Shown piece after piece: positions 9,721 through 18,180 of a stretch of 23,710 bases of DNA; within the stretch, counting starts at the first letter, position 1, and every line of letters begins with the position of its first letter. A program made the translations under genes and the position numbers. This DNA comes from Larix sibirica (taxonomy: Eukaryota > Streptophyta > Pinopsida > Pinales > Pinaceae), in the NCBI GenBank assembly GCA_004151065.3, contig NWUY0300038727.1, positions 8,079-31,788 on the forward strand, in the 5' to 3' direction. The notes beneath the pieces are model-generated. The model was given only the letters and a program-made list of their open reading frames with translations. It was not told the origin of the DNA and did not search any database.

Positions 9721-10825
9721 CATTTCGCTTCAACACAACAACAGGATATTCAGGACCTTGTGGACGGCAAACAAAAAAATATCGACGGGGCACTTAGAGC
9801 AGTGCAGGCTTACTGGGACACTTTCCGTCATAGCTCTATGTTTACTGGGAATGATCTGATCTTAGGTGGAGATCTGAACTTCACTCTTGGATCCCACGAA
9901 ATTTGGGGCCCTATTGTTCGAGGCGATGCACTTACTGGTTACTTCAACCTACTACTGAAGGATACTCACCTTATAGACCTTCAACCACCCATTCTGAAAC
10001 CTACCTGGACCAATCACAAAACTGGGGAGGGGAATATCTCCAAGATAATGGACCATTTTCAACTTGCTGACGAAATAGCGAATCAACACTACAGGATAGG
10101 ACAATGGGTTGACTTTGGGGGAATTTCTGATCACCAACCTATCTGTCTAGAGATCCTAGGGAACTCCTCAAAACCCCCCAGCCCCTTCAAACTTTGCGCT
10201 GCTTGGTTAAAAGAGGAGGAGGTTGAAAACCTTATAAAAAATTACCAGATCCCCTTCCAACATGGCGAAGGTCTTTTTGCTACTCAACACTTTGTCAAAA
10301 ATCTCTCTAGAGTCAAATTACTACTGAAAGACTAGGCACACAAAAATCGTGAATTTGATGAACTTGAGCTGATACGGATTGAAAGGGAATTGGCCTGTCT
10401 ACTGGAAGCTGATGGGGGTGGCTTCATTTCGCAAGATTTCACAGACTTACTCAGATCCCTGGAAAGCACTCATAACAAAATACTCTTTGAAAAAGAGGAA
10501 GTATGGAGATTAAAAAGCAGAGCCATATGGCTTGATAGTGGTGATGAAAATACAAAGTTTTTCCAAGCCTATGCTAAAGGACGGAAGGCTCAAAACACTA
10601 TTTGGGATCTTAACAATGAACATGGAGAGACTATCTCCTCATTTGAGGACTTGGCCACTCTGGGAGCATCTCACTTCAAAACCCTTTTCTCGGATGACTG
10701 CCGTGCAAATATTGCTAAAGTTATCTGACTATCGCAATTTTTTCTGGGATCTGTAACTGAGGAAGATAATCATCATCTTATGGACGATATCTCTGAGGAG
10801 GAACTTAAGGAAACCCTACACAATT
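9721..10825 (+). pseudogene. LINE ORF2 part 1: C-terminal half of AP-endonuclease and linker
   Basis: This frame reads the second half of an APE-type endonuclease: LILGGDLNFTL (GDxN motif, 9859-9891), KPTWTNHKTGEGNISKIMDH, and SDHQPICLEI, with catalytic SDH at 10126-10134. The N-terminal half with the Asn and Glu active-site motifs is missing; the upstream DNA is ORF1 tail in the same frame, so ORF1 and ORF2 are fused by a deletion near 9725-9800. A TAG at 10333-10335 interrupts the linker, which continues as WRLKSRAIWLDSGDENTKFF, typical of plant LINEs. A TGA at 10726-10728 follows. The frame then reads EEELKETLHN and stops at the next deletion junction near 10825. Confidence 0.85.
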
Positions 10826-11861
10826 GACAAAGTTAGCTGGCTCTATCTTCGACTACTAATGACACACCTTGGTTTTGACTATGCCTTCATAAAATGGACG
10901 ATGAGCTGCATCACTACGGCCTCATTTGTTGTGCTCATAAATGGCTCACCCTCACAGTTTTTCTGTGCTGAAAGAGGACTCCACCAGGGATGCCCTTTAT
11001 CCCCACTTCTCTTTCTATTGGTGGCAGAAGGTCTTAGCCGTGCTATATTTGATTCAAAACGACAGGGCACTTTCCATGGAATTCACATCACCAACGCTCT
11101 TCGGCTCTCACACCTACTCTTTGTGGATGATATTTTGATCTTCTATGATGGATCGATTGGGGACGCTGAACAACTTGACAACATTCTATCACTCTTTCAA
11201 GATGCCACTAGAATGGTCATAAACATCCTCAAATCCTCTATCACTCTCTATAGACTGTCTGCTATTGAACATCACAGGTACCTCACACTCCTCCCCTTTG
11301 AAATCTCTTTATTGGATGAGGGTCTAAAATATTTAGGTTTTCATCTAAAGCCAAATGGCTACAAATTGTGCAACTGGACTTGGCTTCTTGCAAAACTGGA
11401 AAAATATTAATGATTTGGAGTCACCATTGGCTATCTAGAGCTGGCCATCTTGTTCTAATTAAATCTGTTTTGGAGGCCATCCCCCTGTATTGGATGTCAC
11501 TGGCCTAGATCCCAAAGGGTATTCGGGAAAAAGGAAGCTCTGCTTCCGATTTCTTTGGTCTGGTCACTCAGATACCTATACAATGCCTTGGGTTCACTGG
11601 GAACGTCTCGCCTTGCTGAAATCATTAGGGGGCTGGGGCCTCAAACATATACACACCTTCGCAACATCACTAGCTACAAAGTTGGGCTGGAGAATTCTCA
11701 ACACTGATAATTTGTGGACGGAGGTTATCAAACATAAATATATTTCCTGGGACTCACTCATCCAATGGATTCAGAACCCCACAAAGCCTCGAACGGGAAT
11801 GTCTGTCATATGGAAAGCTGTGTTGGCTTCTCTTCCACTCATCACTCAGGGACTCGCCTGA
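10826..11861 (+). pseudogene. LINE ORF2 part 2: reverse transcriptase lacking its N-terminal half
   Basis: The frame opens in the middle of RT at DKVSWLYLRLLM, the piece that normally follows the catalytic Asp of motif A, so the fingers and motif A are deleted. What remains is motif B (GLHQGCPLSPLLFLLVAEGL), motif C with the active-site pair as FVDD (HLLFVDDILIF), and the LKYLGFHLKPNGYK motif. Frameshifts near 11405 and 11530 and a TAG at 11506-11508, where the family has a residue between SLA and IPKG, break it further. The thumb region continues as RKLCFRFLWSG and LLKSLGGWGLKHI, and a TGA at 11859-11861 ends the frame. Gln-Gly in motif B is kept, but without motif A no polymerase activity is possible. 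Confidence 0.88.
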
Positions 11862-12700
11862 AAAGTTGGAAATGAGTCTCAAATCCGTATAGGCTCGGAC
11901 CCGTGGATCGGGTGCCAAAATCATCACATCCGCCTGGATCCTCTCATACATTTTCTACAACAGAATGGATTTTTCCATCTCTCACAAATAGCCAACCCTT
12001 TGACTACCACCTTCTGGCACTAAGGTTGGCTGACTTCGGAGGAGCTAAATCTACCGGGTGACTTCTTCAACCACTGGAATGACTAACTTATTGCACTGTG
12101 TCTCTCACATGCTTGTATCTTGGACTCCCCTGATGATCTCATATGGTTTCCGACATCAAATGGAAGATATGCCCCTAAACTGGGATACAAACTGTTAATG
12201 GAACAAAAACAACAACATGTCGAACAAAAATGGTGGTGGCAAAAGATCTGGAAGTCACATTGTCCCTCAAAATAAAAAAATATTTATGTGGTGTACACTT
12301 GCAAACCGGATCCCCACTTGGGATCGTATTCGAAACAAACATATTGAAGGTCCGGGTTGGTGCATACTATGCAATTAGGCCACGGAATCTTCTTCCCACC
12401 TTTTCCTTCACTGTCTATTCACAACAAAAATATGGACTGAGATGAAGCTCATACACACAGTTGCTGGAAAGTGGGTAGGGCAGACAGTCGAAGATGCCTA
12501 GAAACTTTGGCATGACTCCCCAGACACTTCTTACATCTGTGCCTTACCTATGATTGTTATATGGGGCATCTGGCTCGCATGAAACAATTTGATATTTTGT
12601 GACAAACATCTACTCCCTCTATCTTTGTAAATCACTGCATCGCGATCCTCTCCCACTTTCCACAGGAGAAATCTTTACCCATTCCCCACATTCCCACTAA
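11862..12700 (+). pseudogene. LINE ORF2 part 3: thumb/connector and zf-RVT domain
   Basis: After the TGA the same frame continues as KVGNESQIRIGSDPWIG and further connector sequence, with TAA stops near 12021 and 12085. From about 12224 it reads as the zf-RVT domain: KWWWQKIWKSHCPSKI, a frameshift in an A-run near 12270-12280, IFMWCTLANRIPTWDRIR, then GPGWCILC and HLFLHC, the Cys/His positions of the family. A TAG lies just after the CILCN residues. After about 12440 the frame decays with more stops. In the family, zf-RVT follows the reverse transcriptase and probably helps bind template. Many stops here are one transition away from CAG, CGA or TGG. Confidence 0.8.
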
Positions 12701-13150
12701 TGAACTTATAAACCCATCTCTACCCTGGGCCTACTTCGATGGTGCTTCTCAGAACAACATCTGTGGAGGAGGAGCAATACTTTATCTCTCCAAATCACAC
12801 TACTACAAGATTCACATGGGGCTGGGTTGTGGCACAAACAATTTTGCTGAACTATATGCCTTAAAACTGTTGCTTCTTTTGCATTGGAACTACACTACAC
12901 ACATTTACACATTTTTGGTGACTCCATGATCATCATAAATTGGGTAAATCAAATTCAGAGATGCCACAATCTGGTCTTGAGCACAATTTTAGAAGAAAGT
13001 TTGAGAATTACTGGAAGGTTTGACAATTTCACTTGTAAACATCTTTACAGGGAAAGGAATAAGGACGCAGATCTCCTATCAAAACAGGGCCTGACTCTTC
13101 CTCTCGGTCAATGGCACATTTTGGAACAGGTCAATGATACATTTCATGAA
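12701..13150 (+). pseudogene. LINE ORF2 part 4: RNase H domain, all four acidic residues still readable
   Basis: The plant-type RNase H at the end of ORF2 reads WAYFDGASQNNICGGGAIL (Asp at 12738-12740), then NNFAELYALKLLL (Glu at 12849-12851). After a single-base frameshift near 12870-12885 it reads THLHIFGDSMIIINW (Asp at 12920-12922), and CKHLYRERNKDADLLSK (His, and last Asp at 13070-13072). All four catalytic carboxylates and the conserved His are therefore present, in two frames. RNase H degrades the RNA strand after first-strand synthesis. The second frame continues without a stop through the 45-bp and 72-bp repeats to a TAA at 13439-13441, so its last 95 or so codons are repeat sequence. 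Confidence 0.88.
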
Positions 13151-13158
13151 CACTACCA

Positions 13159-13267
13159 NACCCTCACAGATACCCCTTCAAATTTGGTGCTTGGTGCATA
13201 TCCTACCCTCACAGATACCCCTTCAAATTTGGTGCTTGGTGCATATCCTACCCTCACAGATACCCCT
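13159..13267 (+). repeat. 45-bp tandem repeat, 2.4 units, at the LINE 3' side
   Basis: Units start at 13159, 13204 and 13249 (the last is partial, 19 bases) and begin TACCCTCACAGATACCCC. The two full units appear identical apart from an ambiguous base at 13159, the first position of unit 1. Each unit is 15 codons and stays open in the RNase H frame (YPTLTDTPSNLVLGA). The N at the exact start of the repeat leaves open that one unit is an assembly effect. Confidence 0.93.
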
Positions 13268-13277
13268 CACCCAAGGT

Positions 13278-13421
13278 TTCTTAGTCGAATGAATCTTCAG
13301 ACTGTTCACTGCAGTCCGTTTTTAATTCTCCAGCTACAATCCATTGTAGTTCTTAATCGAAGGAATCTTCAGACTATTCACTATAGTCCATTTTTAATTC
13401 TCCAGCTACAATCCATTACAG
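13278..13421 (+). repeat. 72-bp tandem repeat with hairpins, copy B (two units)
   Basis: Unit 1 is 13278-13349 and unit 2 is 13350-13421. Both carry the two inverted repeats described for copy A. Unit 2 has GACTAT at 13372-13377 pairing with ATAGTC at 13383-13388. In unit 1 the same stem reads AGACTGT and GCAGTCC, where one A-T pair has become G-C and another has become T-G. The repeat lies between the LINE and the 5' region of the RNL relic, and the duplicated DNA shared with copy A starts at 13318, inside unit 1. Confidence 0.88.
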
Positions 13422-14249
13422 AGGAGAGGATGTGGAAATAATACGATATACTCTATTTATACTGAATATATGTATTCAAAAGAAGGTAGATTCTTGTTCC
13501 AAACTGAAGTCTATGGTGTATGTAGAATTTTTACTCTGTATACACCTTTGTATTTGTGAGTGGATTCAAATATAGTCAAGCCTCTATATATGGTTTGAAG
13601 GCGCATGTTCGAATCAGTGTAAGATTTATTATCAAAATTAGATGGTATGGTAATAGGAGAAATTAATCACTTCTTGGGTGACAATTTATATTGTGTTAAA
13701 CTCTTATTTGAATTCCATTGAAGTTGAAAGACGTCTTCAACTCCATTGCCCAGATTTTGTTAAAGCCATTAGATAGGTCATAGCTCCCTTTGGGACTTGC
13801 AATAAACTGTTTTTCAAACCAAGTGAAGCGCCAAGGTCTTGAAGTGTTTGGTCATTGGAATGATATTGATACAACGATAACGCCCAAATTTTGCATCTTT
13901 TCTAGACGGTGTTGTGTTTGAAAGTCCATTTGAATAATGCCAGGTTACATGGATCCCGTTGATTGTTCATTTGGAATTGTCTTGTGGACTTTCTGCTGTA
14001 AGCCACAGGTGATCTCTTAAGAAATTTCGCCCATTATGTTCACTCAAATCTTGTAAGTGAAACAAGTTTACATTATGCTGCCACCAAATGTTAGGGGATG
14101 GGAGAATCTGTAGGGCATACCAGGGTTGTAGTTCAAAGAAAAACAATGACATATTGAAGGGAGAAAACCAATTATTGAAGTAGTTGGTGTGATATTCTTA
14201 GAGAAATAAGTATATTAATTGCATGTGTATATCACTTTTCTAAATCTTT
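13422..14249. other. 5' flank of RNL copy B
   Basis: Positions 13422-13902 match copy A; 13907-14249 exist only in copy B. I recognise no coding exon. The stretch holds a TATA-like string at 13583-13590 and may be promoter, leader or a leader intron of the RNL relic. A 61-codon minus-strand frame at 13967-14152 has no recognisable domain. Confidence 0.4.
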
Positions 14250-14889
14250 GTCATGGATAGAGTTGATTGCAAGAACTCATGCAGTAGATTGGATGCGCTC
14301 AGAGGCCTTCTTCAAATATTTCAGAGTATCTGTTTATTGGAAATTACAAAAGCCCAAAAATGAGCAAAATCCCATATATGAGCAGTTCCTGAAAATCCTT
14401 ATGAATGATGTTGAGTTGGTGAAAAAGTGTGAGAAAACCAATCGTTTTAACATTTTTCTCAATGTTAGATATGCCTCTCAAATCCACTAGCTAGAGAAGG
14501 AGATCTCTAATTTCCTTCAGTACAGGCCTGTCAACATCTTCCTTGAAGTGAAAAATATGATAACAGAGCTGAAGAGTCTTCACCATCATTACAAGTTGGG
14601 GTCAGTGGATGAGAGCGAGATAAATGAAACAATTTTCCAACATGTGTGCAAGCTCACCAATAACCCCCAAGAGAATGCCATGATGCTACAACAAATGGGT
14701 GCAGATGATATGTTTGATGGCATTTTTGTTGAGTCTCCATGTAATTATAATGAGTTAGAAAAGCTTGATTTCGTAGTGGGTTTGGAGAAAAATATTTGGA
14801 ATTTGAAGAGGATTTTGCTCCATGGAGAGGTGTCTGTTGTTGGGGTGCACGGTATGGGAGGTGTTGGAAAAACTACCATGGCCACTAAA

Positions 14890-15510
14890 AGCCACTTCCT
14901 CTCTAAAATCCCAATTCCTTGTTCAACTTTCCTCTCTTTTGTGTTTTTCAAAACTCAACCCATCTAAATCTGGTCTAAGATGCATCTCCATGTACCTCAA
15001 AATTGTCTATTTTTATTTTCATATCTAATATGCATCTCCATGTTGCTAAGCTTGAAGTTGTCTATTTTTAATTTCAATATTTTATATGCTCGTAAGCTCC
15101 CATGCCTCCAATTCTCGGGCATGGAGGCAACTATTCCAATATTAGTCTTCTCTTCTCCAAGATAGGCTTCAGAAACATTCCTAAAAGTAGTTTTTTCACT
15201 TCCTAATAACCCTTTGGGTTTATTAGACATACCATTCATTTGTTAGCTGCTTTGGCACTTCACATACCAGTTATATTGTAATCTTTGTATGATAACAAGA
15301 CAAGAATTCACAACAATAGATTCTAATGGTAACCAATTGGATATAGAAAGGCCCTCTTTTTCTTTTTACAAAGGTAACCCGACTTGCTGATGTTTCTTTC
15401 CATTTTAATTTCTTTAAGCTACAGATTGTATCTTCCTACCAAAATAATCTAGTTGCTAGGATGTTTCCTTCCATTTAATTTGTTGAAGCTAAAAATTGTG
15501 TTGCAATAGA
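14890..15510 (+). other. Non-coding insert or intron replacing RNBS-A, with about 50-bp direct repeat
   Basis: Between the P-loop residues GKTTMA and the next recognisable residues NVEDTHRQLQQRL, an RNL normally has several dozen residues including RNBS-A. Here about 620 bases show no such coding sequence. Within it, ATGCATCTCCATGT at 14980 and 15030 starts two imperfect copies of a roughly 50-base unit that also share a TTGTCTATTTTTA string. It may be an intron plus a deletion, or an insertion that replaced the exon. Copy A lacks the whole part up to 15566. Confidence 0.6.
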
Positions 15511-15828
15511 GATTGGGGGATGCTAAAAATGTGGAGGATACACATAGACAGCTGCAGCAGAGACTGTAGAGGCAAGCCAAGCCAACTTTGGTGGTGTTGG
15601 ATGATGTCTGATCTATGGAAAATTTGGAGAAATTGTTATTTGAAGAGGAAGGATATAAGACCAAGACCCTTGTGACAAACCGAGATCGCTCTACCATTCC
15701 GAGAACAACCTTTTCTTGGCTTATGAATTGCTATTGCTGGATGATGTCGAAACTTTGTTCGTTTTTTATTCTAAGCCTTTGGACTAAGATCAATTCCATG
15801 TATTGTAGATGAATAGCTAATCAAGCAG

Positions 15829-16244
15829 GTATATTCCTTACAGTACTATAATGCAATATATTATTGTGTTAAGGGGTGTGAGTTTGGTTGAGTTCAATGA
15901 TTGCAATCGTGGAAAATTTCACGAGTTACAATTACAAGTAGCTATTACTACAATGGCATATCCCTATGATGGGATATTGTTCCACATTTATACTTCCTCT
16001 ATGGTTAACAATGGAATAAGTAAAAGAGGTGCTAAACGTTTACTTAATATTCCTTTAATAGAATCATATTTTCCACAGATAGCCATACTTTCAAAGTTTC
16101 ATCTTCATGAGCCATAAAACATAACCTATGAATGGAACCTTATGCATATTTTGCGAGTGATTCATGATTTCCATAAAAGAACGTGTTTAATTGGTTTTCC
16201 ACCTATTGAATTTCCACTGAAGGTTATTGTTGTATGAATTGCAG
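15829..16244 (+). other. Retained intron of the RNL relic between RNBS-C and GLPL
   Basis: The upstream exon ends CTAATCAAGCAG and the intron starts GTATATTCC; it ends TGAATTGCAG, and the next exon begins GTGCAAGAGG. Joining these gives LIKQ followed by VQEEYKGLPLSL in one frame, as expected in front of the GLPL motif. The same intron, 415 bases, lies at 6087-6501 in copy A with both splice dinucleotides kept. Both copies are therefore DNA-level duplicates and not retrocopies. The intron contains the 88-codon frame at 15851-16117 that is also present in copy A. Confidence 0.8.
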
Positions 16245-17431
16245 GTGCAAGAGGAATATAAAGGCCTGCCACTTTCTTTGAAAGTGATCGAAAGTTCTTT
16301 GCATGTCGAGCCTTTGCAAGTGTGGGAGAGTAACAAGAAGTACAAGCTTTTATATGGAGAATCAATATCAGGTTATCACAAATACGAGATTCTTAGATGC
16401 TTGGAGATCAGTATTGATGTGCTGGACATGGAAGCATGAGAGTGTTTCTTAGACCTGGGGTCATTTTCAGAGGATAGACGAATTTCTATGGATGCAATAT
16501 TGGACATTTGGGTTTATCTGCAAAAGATGGAGTGGCATGATGCTTTTGTCATCTTGTTATAACTTGCAAATATAAATCTATTGAATTTAACAAGCAATCT
16601 CTGGTAACTATATTCTCTTATGTTTGTTTTGCTTCGAGCTCTTTGATCTTGGCTTCCTATGTCTTATACATTGTGTTTTTTTGGTAATTTGACCTAGTAG
16701 GAATCAAGCAGTGAATCAAGCAAGTGCCTATGAGCTGTACTTTTGAAAGCATTGTGTAATGCGAGACTTGGCCCTATATTTGGATTCCCGAGGAAGTATA
16801 GTTTGTAGGAAGAGGTTGCTTATACTTATGAAAAGTACAGATTTCCAAGAAAATGGGAACTGCTCATGGATAAAGCGTTTGATGCTCAAATAGTCTCCAT
16901 TGTGATTTTAGCGCCCCCCCTTGAAGTGAATAAGTTTAACCAACAAGGTATACGTCATGGACGTCTAGAAACCAGAGAGACTTGGCAAGGAAATGTTATG
17001 GGGTTCTTTATCACCAAATGGTTATTTCAAAATTGTTGTTTCTTCTTTTGACCTCGTGTTTTGTGCTAACCAATAAGACTAATCAACAGGCTGTAAGTCA
17101 TGGACCAAACCTAGAAACAAGAGAATCTTGACAAGGAAATCTTATGGGACTCTTAATCACCCAATGCTTATCTTGGAAGCATTTCCACTAAAATTGAAAT
17201 ATCCAATCACCAAATTCCTCTAAATTTTCTGCTAATTAATTTCTCTTTAATATTAGAATAGGCTATTTCCCAAAACATTTATGGACTCGTTAATAATTTA
17301 TCTGGGATACTTTTGTTCTCTACTTTCTTTTATACAAAACGCCTTCTAATTTTTCTACTCAAGAGTGCCAAGCAATAAACTTCAGAGAAAACTATTTAGT
17401 TTTGTTCAACATTAACACCATCTTCATTCAC

Positions 17432-17619
17432 ATAAAATAGTAAGCTCATTCTCAATATTTTCTCTACACGTCATAGGTGAATCGTGAACTGATCACAGAA
17501 TAATTTCTAGGCAATGGTGTTGATATCAAAGATCTTAGAAAAGATATGTAATGATTTCATAGTGTGTTCAAAACTTAAATGTTATAATTTAACTTTATGT
17601 TTGTGTTTTATCTATGTAG
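17432..17619. other. RNL intron outside the duplication
   Basis: This stretch starts where the match to copy A stops. It is AT-rich without coding signal and ends with TCTATGTAG, a plausible acceptor before the LRR exon. It shows that the RNL relic continues beyond the duplicated block. Confidence 0.5.
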
Positions 17620-17721
17620 GTGCCATGGAAGAGAATTAGTGGTGTGGGATGATTTTAGTGAGGCAAAGGCTTTGGTATTGATCTTTTATGCAAGCTGATA
17701 CTTTATTTCATTGTTTGTAAT

Positions 17722-17789
17722 TTCTATGAGAAAACTAAAAGTTCTCGTGTGTGAGTTCTATGAGAAAACTAAAAGTCCTCATAGTATTC
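17722..17789 (+). repeat. 34-bp tandem repeat in the LRR exon
   Basis: The 25 bases starting TTCTATGAGAAAACTAAAAG at 17722 recur at 17756 with one change, a period of 34 bases. Since 34 is not a multiple of three, the repeat shifts the reading frame, so it is itself a lesion or is masked by one. It overlaps the first leucine-rich repeats of the RNL relic. Confidence 0.85.
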
Positions 17790-17945
17790 AATTAGGGTCT
17801 AAGAGAACCACAATGAACAATCTACCGACCTTATCTTCACTTACTAATCTTAAGACTATTTTCTTGGAGAGGTTGATTGTGCTCCCACTTCAAGAGCAAA
17901 GTCATAAAGATGGAAGAGGGGCTTGTTTGTTGTACACGGATATTT

Positions 17946-18180
17946 AGGAACATTTTTCCAGAAAAACATTGATATAGATACCTCTTGCTACTACTCCACT
18001 ATGAATATGTGTAAATGACCCAATACCCAATCCTACCTCTACACTATAAATATGTGCATGTAACTAATGCAAGTATTAACAACTGAAACTGAGTGTCAGG
18101 TTAGCCATCTTAGATCTCATTAGTTGAGTTGTCCAATGGGCCTATAGGAGCAATTACTGAATTCATCTTTTCTAATTCTA
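17946..18180. other. Spacer between the RNL and APX relics
   Basis: No exon is recognisable. The RNL homology fades after the PLQEQ residues near 17900, and APX homology starts at 18181-18184. The junction of the two unrelated gene fragments must lie in these 235 bases, but no terminal repeat or element end is visible. Confidence 0.4.

Larger units (their letters stand above)
7662..13277 (+). mobile_element. Plant LINE between the two RNL copies, internally deleted
   Basis: This is a non-LTR retrotransposon in the usual plant order: ORF1 with DUF4283 and a CCHC knuckle, APE endonuclease, reverse transcriptase, zf-RVT, RNase H. It is visibly richer in G and C than the DNA on both sides. Its left edge coincides with the end of copy A, and its right edge with the 72-bp repeats that begin copy B. 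I could not find a poly(A) tail or a convincing target-site duplication, so these edges are the ends of the duplicated DNA and not proven LINE ends. Two large internal deletions, several frameshifts and many stops make it non-functional. The 3' region ends in a 45-bp tandem repeat. Confidence 0.9.
13318..17431 (+). repeat. Copy B (longer copy) of the RNL-pseudogene duplication
   Basis: This is the direct duplicate of 5306-7661. It keeps the RPW8 and P-loop exons (13903-15566) and the 80 bases (15643-15722) missing from A, and the gene continues naturally past its right end into an LRR exon. Copy B is therefore closer to the ancestral arrangement. Its small private differences include an extra 12 bp near 16705-16720 (a repeat of AATCAAGCA-type sequence) and 14 bp near 17130. 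Confidence 0.93.
14250..17945 (+). pseudogene. RNL (RPW8-NB-ARC-LRR, ADR1-like) helper-NLR pseudogene, copy B
   Basis: Exon pieces follow the order of an ADR1-like helper NLR. RPW8: DCKNSCSRLDALRGLL (14268 on), then after a frameshift YEQFLKILMNDVELVKKCEK and LEKEISNFL, with a TAG at 14488-14490. NB-ARC: FVVGLEKNIWNLKRIL and P-loop GMGGVGKTT at 14851-14877. Kinase-2 LVVLDDV is followed by TGA at 15609-15611 in place of Trp; then RNBS-B TLVTNRDRSTIP and RNBS-C. A GT-AG intron (15829-16244) follows, then GLPLSLKVIESSLHV, a TGA at 16437-16439, RNBS-D CFLDLGSF with SEDRRISMDAILDIWVY, a linker KYRFPRKWELLM and FDAQIVSI, then an LRR exon from about 17620 (DFSEAKALVLIFYAS, NNLPTLSSLTNLKTIFLERL). RNBS-A is missing and later LRRs are absent. 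The intact family member relays signals from sensor NLRs; this copy cannot. Confidence 0.9.

Noticed and set aside
10879-11070. 63-codon minus-strand ORF
   Set aside because: It is antisense to reverse-transcriptase motifs A/B and has no domain of its own.
7647-13310. Possible target-site duplication ATCTTCA...TTCAC around the LINE
   Set aside because: The two sides (near 7650-7661 and 13294-13309) match only in scattered short pieces with different spacing; not a convincing duplication.
14822-15028. 68-codon plus-strand ORF over the P-loop
   Set aside because: It is out of frame with the GMGGVGKTT reading; shadow of the NB-ARC frame.
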